The position numbers and the translations under genes were made by a program. The notes beneath the pieces were generated by a model. The model had not been told where the DNA came from. It saw nothing but the letters and a program-made list of their open reading frames with translations, and did no database searches. Below, piece by piece: positions 55,659 through 64,000 of a stretch of 64,000 nucleotides of DNA (within the stretch, counting starts at the first letter, position 1; every line of letters begins with the position of its first letter). Source of the stretch: Nothopassalora personata (taxonomy: Eukaryota > Ascomycota > Dothideomycetes > Mycosphaerellales > Mycosphaerellaceae); contig CM066289.1 in assembly GCA_033816765.1 (NCBI GenBank), positions 4,551,073 through 4,615,072 of the forward strand, in the 5' to 3' direction.

Positions 55659-56213
55659 ATATCTTCTTCCTCCTATAAACGCCGTTATCGACTTACTCTA
55701 GATACTAAAATTTCCGATATCGAAATAGCTCTATACACGAATTGTTAGAAGTCTCGATCCTCGGGCGTAGTAGTAAGGTATATCGTAGGTTCTCGGTCTA
55801 GGAAGTGTTCGGCCTATATTCGAAAAGGCTATAAGAATTGCGATATACGTCTTTCTCGTCCGGAGTAGGAACGTCTTCGCGATTTACGCGATAAACTTAA
55901 GCTAGAGCTTAAGAGGATTAAAGAGGAGGAGGTGCGGCTAAAGATACGTAAGATCCGTCTTCGGAAATAGCTACGATTAGCTAAGCGTCGTACCAACGAT
56001 ACCGTCGCTAAGGAGTTAGAGGAGCTCGAGGAAGAAGAGACGCGCGAGGAGCTAGCGTCTCTTAAGTAGGCGTCGGGGGTAGAGGTGTCGCCTTCGCTTG
56101 TTTCTTTCTCGGATATCCTAGAGATGCCCGTAAATAACTAGGCGGCGCTTTCTAGAGCGGAGCCTTAAGGCGAGTCCCTAGGGGTAGAGACTCTTTAGGG
56201 TACTTATTTATAA
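55659..56213 (+). pseudogene. Antisense accessory ORF of element C (dead)
   Basis: 555 nt, exactly the length of the copy in B. ATA start (former ATG), Ser-rich start followed by YKRR, Cys motif KCSAYIRKGYKNCDIRLS, charged helix, SFSDILEMP tail, TAA at 56211-56213. Because C keeps Cys at a position that is Tyr in B and I, the ancestral motif was probably C-x2-C-x7-C. Confidence 0.62.
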
Positions 56214-56237
56214 GTCGTGTCCCTATTCTCATTAATC

Positions 56238-56310
56238 GGCTAGGTAGCTTAGTAGTAGAGCGTAAGCTATCTACACTCTTAAGGTCGTAGGTTCAATTCC
56301 TACTCTAGCT
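56238..56310 (+). tRNA. tRNA-like sequence in element C (degenerate)
   Basis: Same 73-nt module as 13515-13587, 25 bp after the accessory ORF stop. The D arm and T arm are kept (B box GGTTCAATTCC); the 3' acceptor strand is decayed (TCTAGCT). The anticodon arm is equally abnormal, so the defect is probably ancestral rather than RIP damage alone. Confidence 0.45.
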
Positions 56311-56329
56311 ACTTTCTAGCTAATTAGTC

Positions 56330-59300
56330 TCTAACGCGGGGGTTAGTCTACTAGACCGTTTTTTATACTCCTAGAGCCTTTACTAACAGTTTCGTAGGTT
56401 TCTTTCTAGTTCCTAGGTATTTTCTAATTCGTCGTATTCTTCCTATTTAATAAGGTATCGCTAACACCTCTTATCTAGGATCTTTTCGACTTCGAATTCG
56501 TTTTCTACTTTCGGCTCGAAATAGAAGCTCTCCTAGTAAGGTGTTTCGGCGTCTACGGGTTCTAACTTAGAAATGTAGAAGACTAGGTAGATTTTCGCGT
56601 TAGGTAGTAGTCGTAGGCGGTAGTTAACTAGTCCTATAACTTTATCGATGAAAAATAGTCCGACCTTAACGTAATCTAGTTTCTTAGTCTATCTTCTTAT
56701 TCTTAAGTTTTTTATAAGGAGATAGACCTTATCCCCCTCTTTTAGTAGAGGTGCTATTTTTCTTATATCTTGCCGTTATTAAGACAGTTTTTATTATACA
56801 TCTTCGATCGCCTTACGTATTTCTTTATGCACTTCCTTAAGAGTATCCGTCGTTACGATTGCTCTTTCGGCTTATAGGTGAGATCTAGGTGTTCTAAATA
56901 GGTTAGGATCTTTACTAAAGTTCGTATAAAATAGCGTCGTTAAAGTTGTCTCCGATTTATAGTTGTTTAGTGCGATCTACGCTATTAGTAGTAATGAAAC
57001 CTAGTTGTCTTATGCATAATTAATGTAGTGTCGTAGGTATTATTCTAGCGTTTAATTCATCCTTTTAGTTTGTCCGTCTATCTCCGGATAATATACTATT
57101 AATAGCTTATGTTTAATTCCGATCGTTTCTATAAGCGTCTTCTAGTAGTTTAATGTAAATAGCTTATCTCTATCCGTTATAAATGCTTAAGGGAACCCGT
57201 AGTATCGGATAAGTCTATCTAGTACGAGGTATCCGAGCTACTCTACATTGTATGTTTCCGATGTAGGAATGAAGTATACGTATTTTATAAGTCTATTAAC
57301 TATAACTAGTATTATGTCGTATAGTTACTTCGTAACTTAATCTCTTAACGGTAGGAGTTTCGTAATAAAGTCTATTATAACTTCGTCCTATAGTTTCGTC
57401 GGTAGTGTCCTAAACTATAGGTAACCGTATTTTGTATGTCTCGTAGCCTTATTTCGTTAGCAGTGTACGTATTGTTTAATATAGCGTAATACCTTAAGTC
57501 TTATCTATAGGAATAAGAAACTGCATTATATTAGGTCTATTGTTTTCGAAGTTCTAGGGTGCCTATATGTTAGTCCGTCGTAATGTTGTCGTATGCATTC
57601 TTCTTCTCGATCCTTAGGTACTTAGTATTTCCCTTACGATATAGGGAATTGTTCGTCCTTATCGCCTAATATCCGTACGATGTTATTAAATTCTCTTGTA
57701 TTAGTACTAAGACTTCCGTCGGGGTTTGTCTTTAATATTTTGTGTTATACTAGTTCTTTTTCTTCTATATAGTCGCTTCTTCGGCTTAGCGCGTCGGCGC
57801 GGCTATTCTCTCGTCCTAGAGTATATTTAATTTCGAACTTATACTATCCTAGTAGCTCCAACTAGCGGGCTTACCTTCGAGTAAGTTCTTTCGTCGTCGT
57901 GAAGTACGTAAGATTCTTATAGTTAGAAAGAATCGTTAACTTCGGTAGGCCCTCGATATATACTCTCTAATGTTATATAGTAGTAACAATAGCTAGAAAC
58001 TCTTTATTATAGATGTCGTAGTTCTGTTCCGCTATAGTTATTTTCCGGGAGTAATAGGCTACTAGGTGTCTCTACCTATCGTATATCTATGTTAGACACG
58101 CGCCTATTACTATATTAGACGTATCGGTCTCGATGTAGACTTCCTTACTACTATCGAATAGTTGAAGCGTAGGGGCTAAAGCGTATTGTTCCTTAAGTTA
58201 CTTAAATGCTTTAATCTGTTCCTTTCCCTATTTCTAGGTAACGTCTTTTCTCGTAAGCATCATTATTAGCGCTACTATTTTTACGTAGTCCTTAATGAAT
58301 TTCCGGTTATAGTTTACTAGTCTAAGGAATGATTATACGTCCTTAACTGTTGTCGGTTCTAGCTATTCTCTAATTAACTATATCTTCGTAGGGTCGATCG
58401 TTATCCCTATAGTGCTAATAATAAAGCCTAAGAATTTAACTTCTTTCTTATAGAATTCGCATTTCTCGGGTACTGTCTTAAATCCTAATTGCATAAGTCG
58501 TTCGAAGACGTCCTAGACTTGCTTTATATGCTCCTATAGGGATCCTTTCGTATAGACTAGTATGTCGTCTATGTAGGCGATAACGTATACGTCGAGTAGG
58601 TCTCTAAGTGTTTCGTTAATAAGGTCCTAGTAGGATACGGGTACGTTAGTTAATCCTATTAGTATAACTAAGAATTCGTAGAGTCCGTATCTTATCCTAA
58701 AAGCGGTTTTCTATTCTTCTCCTTCTACTACTCGTATAGTATAGAAGGCATCTCGTAGGTTAATCTTCGTATACTAGTCCGATCCGGTTAATCTATCTTA
58801 TGCTTCTTTGATGTTAGGTAGCGGGTATCGGTTCTTAATCGTAATCTCGTTTAACTTCCTATAGTCTTGTACGAGTCGTAACTTCCCGTTTACTTTTAGA
58901 ACGAACATATATAGAGTTCCTATACTCGAGGTAGATCTTCTTATCTATCCTTTAGCTAGCTTCTCCTTTAGCTATTCTCGTAGGGTCTATAGCTCTTTCT
59001 TAGACATTTAATATAGGGGTCCCTATAGAGGCTCTTTTCCTAGCTAAATGTTAATCTTATAATCCTATGGGCGGTACTTAGGTAAGGCGGTTTTACCTCT
59101 CTCCTCTTTAAAGAGTCGCGACTACTTACGATACTCCTTAGGAATACTTAACTCTAAGATGTTAGTATTCTTCGATAGTACGTTACTTCTATTACTTCTA
59201 GTAACTTCGTAACCCGGCGGCCCTACGCTAGTGTCTATCCCGGTCGAAGGTAGTTCTTCTATCCTTCTATTCGGCGTAAGCTATATCTCGTTTAGCTATT

Positions 59301-59510
59301 TCCTTACCTTATCTACTAGTAAACGCTACTACTACGTAGGCTAAATGTCGATAACGTAATTGCATTCCCTAAATGTAAGTACTCCTCTTCTCTAGTCGAT
59401 TACTAGATTGTACTTTCTTAACTAAGGCATACCTAATACTATATTATAACTAGCTATATTAGTAACATCTAAGATAATATTCTCGTAGTACTATTAGATA
59501 GCTAGTAGTA
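56330..59510 (-). pseudogene. Element C pol (RT to integrase, degraded)
   Basis: Minus strand, collinear with B 13,610-16,700 and A 3,210-6,690. RT near 58,860-58,930 (FVLK-NGKL type), RNase H and integrase toward the left. TAG/TAA at Gln/Trp. Cut by J at 59,511, the point corresponding to about 6,690 in A. Confidence 0.75.
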
Positions 59511-59693
59511 TGTCACGGGCAGCCCGCGACCCTTCACTGACGATGCGTCGTCCCGGGTGAACCTCGGACCTTCTGCATCGGGACTAGCGGCTTGGCGTTA
59601 GCTTAAGTACCCGCCGCGCCTCGCGCTCCTCTTTCATAGCTTCGTAGAACAACAACTATCTCATTCGGACCCTTTGGTACGCGCGCCCTTACA
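59511..59693 (+). repeat. Element J 5' LTR
   Basis: 183 bp, TGTCACGGGC...GCCCTTACA. The right end is inferred from the CA terminus and from the 2-nt spacing to the primer site seen in other elements; the second LTR is not in the window. Confidence 0.75.
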
Positions 59694-59704
59694 GTTTGTT
59701 CTAC
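59644..59704 (+). promoter_or_regulatory. Self-priming pair of element J
   Basis: GTAGAACAA (59644-59652) in the LTR is exactly complementary to TTGTTCTAC (59696-59704), which starts 2 nt after the LTR end. Implied R-U5 is 50 nt. The position and the GTAGAAC core are the same as in element D. Confidence 0.75.
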
Positions 59705-59837
59705 CACCCTACCCAGATCACGGATCTAGGTAAGGGACGCGTAACACTCAGAACAGACAACAGAACGCGCACGGCGCAATAGCAGAGTCGCGCCGAGTCG
59801 CACTCGACACAGAACACGGCAAGGCGCAAAGGCGCAG

Positions 59838-61916
59838 ATGCCTAGAGAAACTAACGCAGCAAAGACCTCGACAGGTCGCGTTGACACCGACAACATGTCC
59901 CAGGACACACAGGCACAGAACGGCATGCCGCCACCGGCAAAGCCACTAGGCAAGCGTACACGCACCTCTCTTTTCCCCGATCTTTCCTCTTTCCCTCAGA
60001 GTCAGACTCAAGGAGACGACACCCGGCGAGTCACAGTAGACACCGGTGCCGCGCTTCAGCAAGAGTTGGACGAGGCTTACGAAGAGGCATCGGACAGCGA
60101 GGCAAAGGGAAAGGTTGACTTCACAGATCTCTTCGAACCGAAAGTCCTCCAAGAGGAGGGCCAAGAACATACGGTCTTCACATCGCTCGACGTACCCGAA
60201 CACATCGCCGCTGCCGACTTCACAGATGTCGAGCTAGACGACCTCGTCGAGTTGGTCAAGGACCACCCGAAGACCCTCTATGACTTCATCCTACGTGGAT
60301 TCAACACAGCAGTGATGAAGGGTAAGCAGCTCAGTGTACTCGAGCGCGCGAACGCACATCAGAATAGCCAGTACCGCACCCTGTACGCCGAATACGACCG
60401 CATTCATGGAATGCTGCAGACCGAGAAGGCCGCTTTGAGCAAGATGGCCCGAGACCTCAAGGACAAGAACGCCGACTCTACTAAGGCGCAGGAGCTTCGG
60501 AAGAAGTATGATGCTGCGAACGACCTATGCAAGAAGTTCGCCGACATCACGAATCAAGAGAAGAAGAGGGCTCGAACAGCCGAGAACAAGAACAAGACAC
60601 TACAAGACGAGATCACCCAGTTGAAGACTCGCCTGCAGGCAGCAGAGGACAACAACAATGCCCGCTGCTCACGCTCTCGAGGCCGCACCCATTCGCGACC
60701 ACGCTCACACCGCTCCCAATCACGCCCTGTCCTACGTGAGACTTCCCTTGAAGCTCTCCAGCGTCAGTATCGTGAGGCAGTGGGCGGCGGCGGTGGAGGT
60801 GGGGACGATGGCGATGATGACGACGACTCGGGTGACAAGGACAATGACCAAGGACGCAACAACCGACCACTGCCGCGTCGCAACGAGCGTCAAGAATCAC
60901 ACCGCACTGCTAGAGGCCGCAGCAACCGCACACAGACACCACTGGTCGACCTGCCAGAGCGCCTCCTCAACATCGACGACTTGCTGGATCGCAATATGAA
61001 GATCGGCAAGGGCGTGCCAGACCCACGCAAGTTCAAGAACGACGAAGAGCCCACCTACGACAGTTGGTACACCAGTATCCTACTAAAACTGACAGTGGCG
61101 ACCTTTCGCACCGAGCAGGATGGCCTGCGCTTCTTGTATGGCTGGACTGATGGAGAAGTTCAGAAGACCATTAAGCCGCGCATTCCCATCCCCGGACATC
61201 TGGCCTACAACGAGTTCAAGACTGGCGAAGAACTGTTGGACTGGATGACTCGACAGTATGGCGCTCGTAATGAGGCCACCAAGGCTGCAGTGGACATTAC
61301 GAGCTGCAAGCAGCAACAGAAGGAGACGTTTGTCGCATTCCACGCCCGCTACTCGAAGCTGCGAGCGTGGATGGACTGGAGCGATGAGACGGAGCTTATG
61401 TTGTTTCGAACCCGTCTAAATCGCAAGTACTATGTCAAGACCTTCGGCGACCGTGAAGTGGATCGCCGCCTACACAGCATGCTGGACGTCATCGAGGAGT
61501 GCACCGCATTGGACGAGAGCTTCTACGAGACTGAGCAGCTGTACCCTCAAGAGAGCCGTCCACGTGGCAATGGAGGCAACCAGAACCCCGGCAACCAGAC
61601 CCAGGGCGACACTGCTGCTGCCGCCGCTGCTGGGGCTGCTGGCGCTGTCGTGCAGCGTCCACCACAGTACGCCGGCACCAAGAAGAAGGAAGACTTGCCA
61701 GCCTACCTTCAGAACCTTACACCGCTCAACCGTGAGGGCCGTGAGGAACTGAAGAAACAGGGCAAGTGCTTCCGCTGCCGCACTGGACTGCACGTGTCAA
61801 GCAACACCGAGTGCCCCATGTACGGCTACGACGGCGATTACCGCCCACCGCGTCCACGCAAGGACCCGAACCTCAGCTCCCTCGGCGCTGAGGGAAATGG
61901 CGAGACCGCTGCCTAA
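59838..61916 (+). CDS. Gag of element J
   Basis: 692 residues, long for a Gypsy gag. The start at 59,838 (MPRETNAAK) is the first ATG after the primer site; a second Met follows at residue 20. Order: polar N-terminus; acidic region with FTDLFEPK and DVELDDLVELVKDHP; predicted coiled coil at about 165-275; an Arg/Ser-rich basic patch (RSRGRTHSRPRSHRSQSR); a Gly/Asp low-complexity run; gag core at about 400-580 (YDSWYTSILLKLTVATF); a Gln/Ala-rich linker; and a zinc-knuckle variant CFRCRTGLHVSSNTEC (C-x2-C-x4-H-x6-C, two residues longer than usual). The stop TAA is six codons after the slippery heptamer. Confidence 0.9.
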   Translation: MPRETNAAKTSTGRVDTDNMSQDTQAQNGMPPPAKPLGKRTRTSLFPDLSSFPQSQTQGDDTRRVTVDTGAALQQELDEAYEEASDSEAKGKVDFTDLFEPKVLQEEGQEHTVFTSLDVPEHIAAADFTDVELDDLVELVKDHPKTLYDFILRGFNTAVMKGKQLSVLERANAHQNSQYRTLYAEYDRIHGMLQTEKAALSKMARDLKDKNADSTKAQELRKKYDAANDLCKKFADITNQEKKRARTAENKNKTLQDEITQLKTRLQAAEDNNNARCSRSRGRTHSRPRSHRSQSRPVLRETSLEALQRQYREAVGGGGGGGDDGDDDDDSGDKDNDQGRNNRPLPRRNERQESHRTARGRSNRTQTPLVDLPERLLNIDDLLDRNMKIGKGVPDPRKFKNDEEPTYDSWYTSILLKLTVATFRTEQDGLRFLYGWTDGEVQKTIKPRIPIPGHLAYNEFKTGEELLDWMTRQYGARNEATKAAVDITSCKQQQKETFVAFHARYSKLRAWMDWSDETELMLFRTRLNRKYYVKTFGDREVDRRLHSMLDVIEECTALDESFYETEQLYPQESRPRGNGGNQNPGNQTQGDTAAAAAAGAAGAVVQRPPQYAGTKKKEDLPAYLQNLTPLNREGREELKKQGKCFRCRTGLHVSSNTECPMYGYDGDYRPPRPRKDPNLSSLGAEGNGETAA
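61892..61898 (+). promoter_or_regulatory. -1 ribosomal frameshift heptamer of element J
   Basis: G-GGA-AAT in the gag frame, followed by GGC-GAG-ACC-GCT-GCC-TAA. After slipping, the -1 frame is open for the remaining 2.1 kb to the window end. Confidence 0.85.
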
Positions 61917-64000
61917 GCGTGGCAGACAGTGGTCAACCGAACATCCAAGGACAGAAAGAGCATGAGATTGAGAGACACAGAGTGCAAGAGATGGACTATG
62001 AGGAGGGGGAACTGAAGATATCAGCCTGCGCGCTAGAGCCGCAGCAGCCAGATGTACACCCTCACATAGTCCTGCCAGTAAGGATACAACATGAAAAGGC
62101 AAGAGGCCTTGTAGACTCTGCTTCCACCTCTCTCTTTCTGGATTGGAAGTTCACACGCAAACATATAATACCCTTATCCCCTCTGGTAAAAAGCAAGAAC
62201 CTGACCCTGGGCAATGGCAAGTCTAGCGGCCGACGTATCACCCATGCAGCCCTGGTTGATGTCGACATCAAGGGTCACCGCGAGCAGATGCTATGTTACG
62301 TCACCGACCTTGAATACGACGTCGTCCTTGGCCTGCCATGGTTGAGTGCTCACAACCCCGACATCTTCTGGGAGACCGGCGAAGTGGCTTTCAGATCGGA
62401 CTACTGCTTTGGTCACTGTCTTCATAACAAGACGTCGACAACCGTACAGTCACTGAACCACCAACACCGTGCTCGCAAGGACACAACGAAATACGGACCG
62501 GAGCCCTTCACTAGTGAGTCAGGGGGATTCACAGCAGGAGGGGCAGAATTGAACGTGTCATCCATGGACCTGGATGATGACGGAGAGGTTGAGTGCATTG
62601 AAGTCACGCAACGAGCCTGGGAGATGTACGCGCACCGGCCTGGGGCCAAGTGCTTCTACGTCCTGCCCACGGGTGAGGAGTGTGACGAGAATGGCAACCT
62701 AAAGCTGAGCGCAATGGCAGCTGATGACCTGGATCAGTTTCTGAACAAGGAGTTCAACCATAACCCGAAGGAAAAGCTGCCACCAGAATATCATCATCTG
62801 GCAGACACCTTCTCGGCAAAGGACCATGATGTGCTGCCACCGCACAGACCCGGCATCGACCATGAGATTCACATCAAGCCAGATGGCCCGCAGGAGCCGC
62901 CATATCGCAAACCCTATGGTCTCGCTCCGCAAGAAAACGAGGCCGTCAAGAAATGGATCACTGAGCAAGAAGGACCTGGCAAGATCAGACCAGCAGGGCA
63001 GAAGACAAGTCAATCCCCAGCACCTGTGCTTGTGGTGCGCAAGCCAGGCGGAGGACTGCGAGTGTGCATCGACTACCGCGGGTTGAATGCAATCACTATC
63101 AAGAACAGATACCCGATACCGTTGATTCAGGAGACGCTAAACCGCATGCACGGCAAGAAGTACTTCACGAAGCTGGATATCGTCGCAGCCTTCAACAAGC
63201 TTCGCATTGCAGAAGGGCACGAATGGCTTACAGCATTCGCTACACGGTATGGCGTGTACGAATGCCTCGTGCTGCCATTTGGCCTTTGCAATGGTCCCGC
63301 ATCTTTTCAGTCTTACATCAACAAGGTGCTGCAAGAACATCTAGACGACTTTGTGTCAGCCTACCTCGACGATGTGCTAATCTTTAGCGATACGCTCGAA
63401 GAGCACATCGAGCACGTGAAGAAGGTGCTCACGAAGCTGCGCGACGCTGGGCTTACAGTGGACATTGACAAGTGTGAATTCCACCAGCAGCGGGTGAAGT
63501 ACCTTGGCCTAATCATCACGCCTGAGGGCATTGAGATGGACCTAGAGAAGCTCGAGTGCATTCAGACCTGGGAAGCGCCTTCCAACCTGAAGGACGTACA
63601 AGCTTTCTTGGGATTCGCCAACTTTTATAGGAGATTCATCGAGGCATTCTCGAGGTTGGCGGCACCGCTGACAGATCTGACCAAATCAAATGGGCCAAGT
63701 AACCACAAGAACCGCAAGGTCAACTGGACACCAGAGTGTCAGCGGGCATTTGATGCACTAAAGGCGGCATTTAGCAAAGCTGGGATGCTTGCGCACTACG
63801 TGCCAGGGCGACAGACGGTTGTCGAAACGGACTCCTCCGACTTCGTCAACGCAGGCGTGTTGTCGCAATACGATGAGAACGGAGTACTGCATCCTGTCGC
63901 GTTCTACTCGAAGAAGCTAAGCCCGCAAGAGTGCAATTACGAAATCTATGACAAGGAGCTTTTGGCAATCATTAAGGCTTTTGAGGAATGGCGGCCGGCC
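61892..64000 (+). CDS. Pol polyprotein of element J (protease, RT, RNase H; partial)
   Basis: Open from the frameshift site through 703 codons without a stop; truncated by the window edge. Counting from the slip: protease LVDSAS with Asp at about 75 (DSA in place of DTG) and DLEYDVVLGLPW near 139-150. An acidic spacer follows. RT has PGGGLRVCIDYRGLNAI near 386, KNRYPIPLIQETL, YLDDVLIFS near 491 and FLGFANFYRRFIE near 570. RNase H has VETDSSD near 646 and CNYEIYDKELLAI near 680. The integrase and any chromodomain would lie beyond the edge. The start is the frameshift; there is no sensible independent ATG. Confidence 0.9.

Larger units (their letters stand above)
55225..59510 (-). mobile_element. 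Element C: RIP-dead B-family Gypsy element, 3' part
   Basis: 3' LTR at 55225-55585, then polypurine tract, foldback, antisense ORF, tRNA-like module and minus-strand pol, all parallel to B from 12,483. It is interrupted at 59,511 by element J; the 5' half lies beyond the window. The U3 part of the LTR (55,225-55,330) differs from that of B, so C is a sister subfamily. Confidence 0.82.
59511..64000 (+). mobile_element. Element J: unmutated Ty3/Gypsy element, 5' part
   Basis: 5' LTR 59511-59693, self-primer site, gag, frameshift site and open pol to the window edge. CpA/TpG are normal and there are no damaging stops in 4.5 kb. It is inserted in RIP-dead element C, so it postdates RIP there. 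The 3' half and target duplication (left flank TAGTA) lie outside. Sequence is related to F in RT (YPIPLIQETL, KLDIVAAFN) but gag and LTR are different; its closest relative in the window seems to be dead element D. Confidence 0.92.

Noticed and set aside
1552..59510. Possible alternative genetic code with TAG/TAA read as Gln
   Set aside because: Stops occur at both Gln and Trp positions, CpA/TpG are lost also outside codons, and the unmutated elements F and J use the standard code. RIP explains everything.
1552..59510. Centromere
   Set aside because: Dense RIPped repeats are compatible with one, but nothing in the sequence distinguishes it from other heterochromatin; CENP-A mapping would be needed.

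Overview
The window comes from a filamentous ascomycete. The best guess is a Dothideomycete, because it combines CpA-type repeat-induced point mutation (RIP), chromodomain Ty3/Gypsy elements, short introns and introner-like hairpin introns. From about 1,552 to 59,510 almost every CpA/TpG has become TpA while CpG is kept. Old genes are therefore readable only if in-frame TAG/TAA are taken as lost Gln/Trp codons. Only a few islands escape: the left flank (1-1551), a solo LTR (4232-4547), one complete Gypsy element (31104-37450) and the start of another (59511-64000).

Layout. 1-1551: unmutated DNA with the end of an arylsulfotransferase-like gene. 2226-9743: complete RIP-dead Gypsy element A (minus strand, 411-bp LTRs, TSD ATATA) carrying a solo LTR. 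9749-11663: remnants plus a second solo LTR (10513-10710). 11664-12482: LTR and stub of element I. 12483-45886: Gypsy element B (minus strand), cut open twice. Element D (16704-23553, plus strand) sits in its pol, and chromovirus E (24347-43909, plus strand) sits further upstream. E is itself broken by a Gypsy fragment (H) and an inverted-repeat-flanked unit (G), and G is broken by the intact element F (31104-37450). 45887-55224: a RIP-dead SNF2-type helicase gene (K) split by a Ty1/Copia element L (47241-52850). 55225-59510: element C, a relative of B, split at 59511 by the unmutated Gypsy element J, which runs off the window.

How it works together. This is a layered retrotransposon graveyard dated by RIP: A, B, C, D, E, L and K are saturated with mutations, while F (equal-length, apparently identical LTRs) and J arrived after the last RIP exposure. 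The Gypsy elements share mechanics visible in the sequence. They have a 9-nt (8-nt in A and B) complementarity between the LTR and a site 2-3 nt inside the 5' LTR, as in Tf1-type self-priming. F and J share an in-frame G-GGA-AAT slippery heptamer before the gag stop (E has G-GGA-AAA), and several elements carry chromodomains. Elements A, I, B and C carry an extra antisense ORF between pol and the 3' LTR; B and C add a tRNA-like sequence 25 bp beyond that ORF.

The most unusual items are the self-priming/frameshift signature shared by different families, the tRNA-like module, and three hairpin introns inside the helicase gene. Domain calls were made by eye; no database search was possible.
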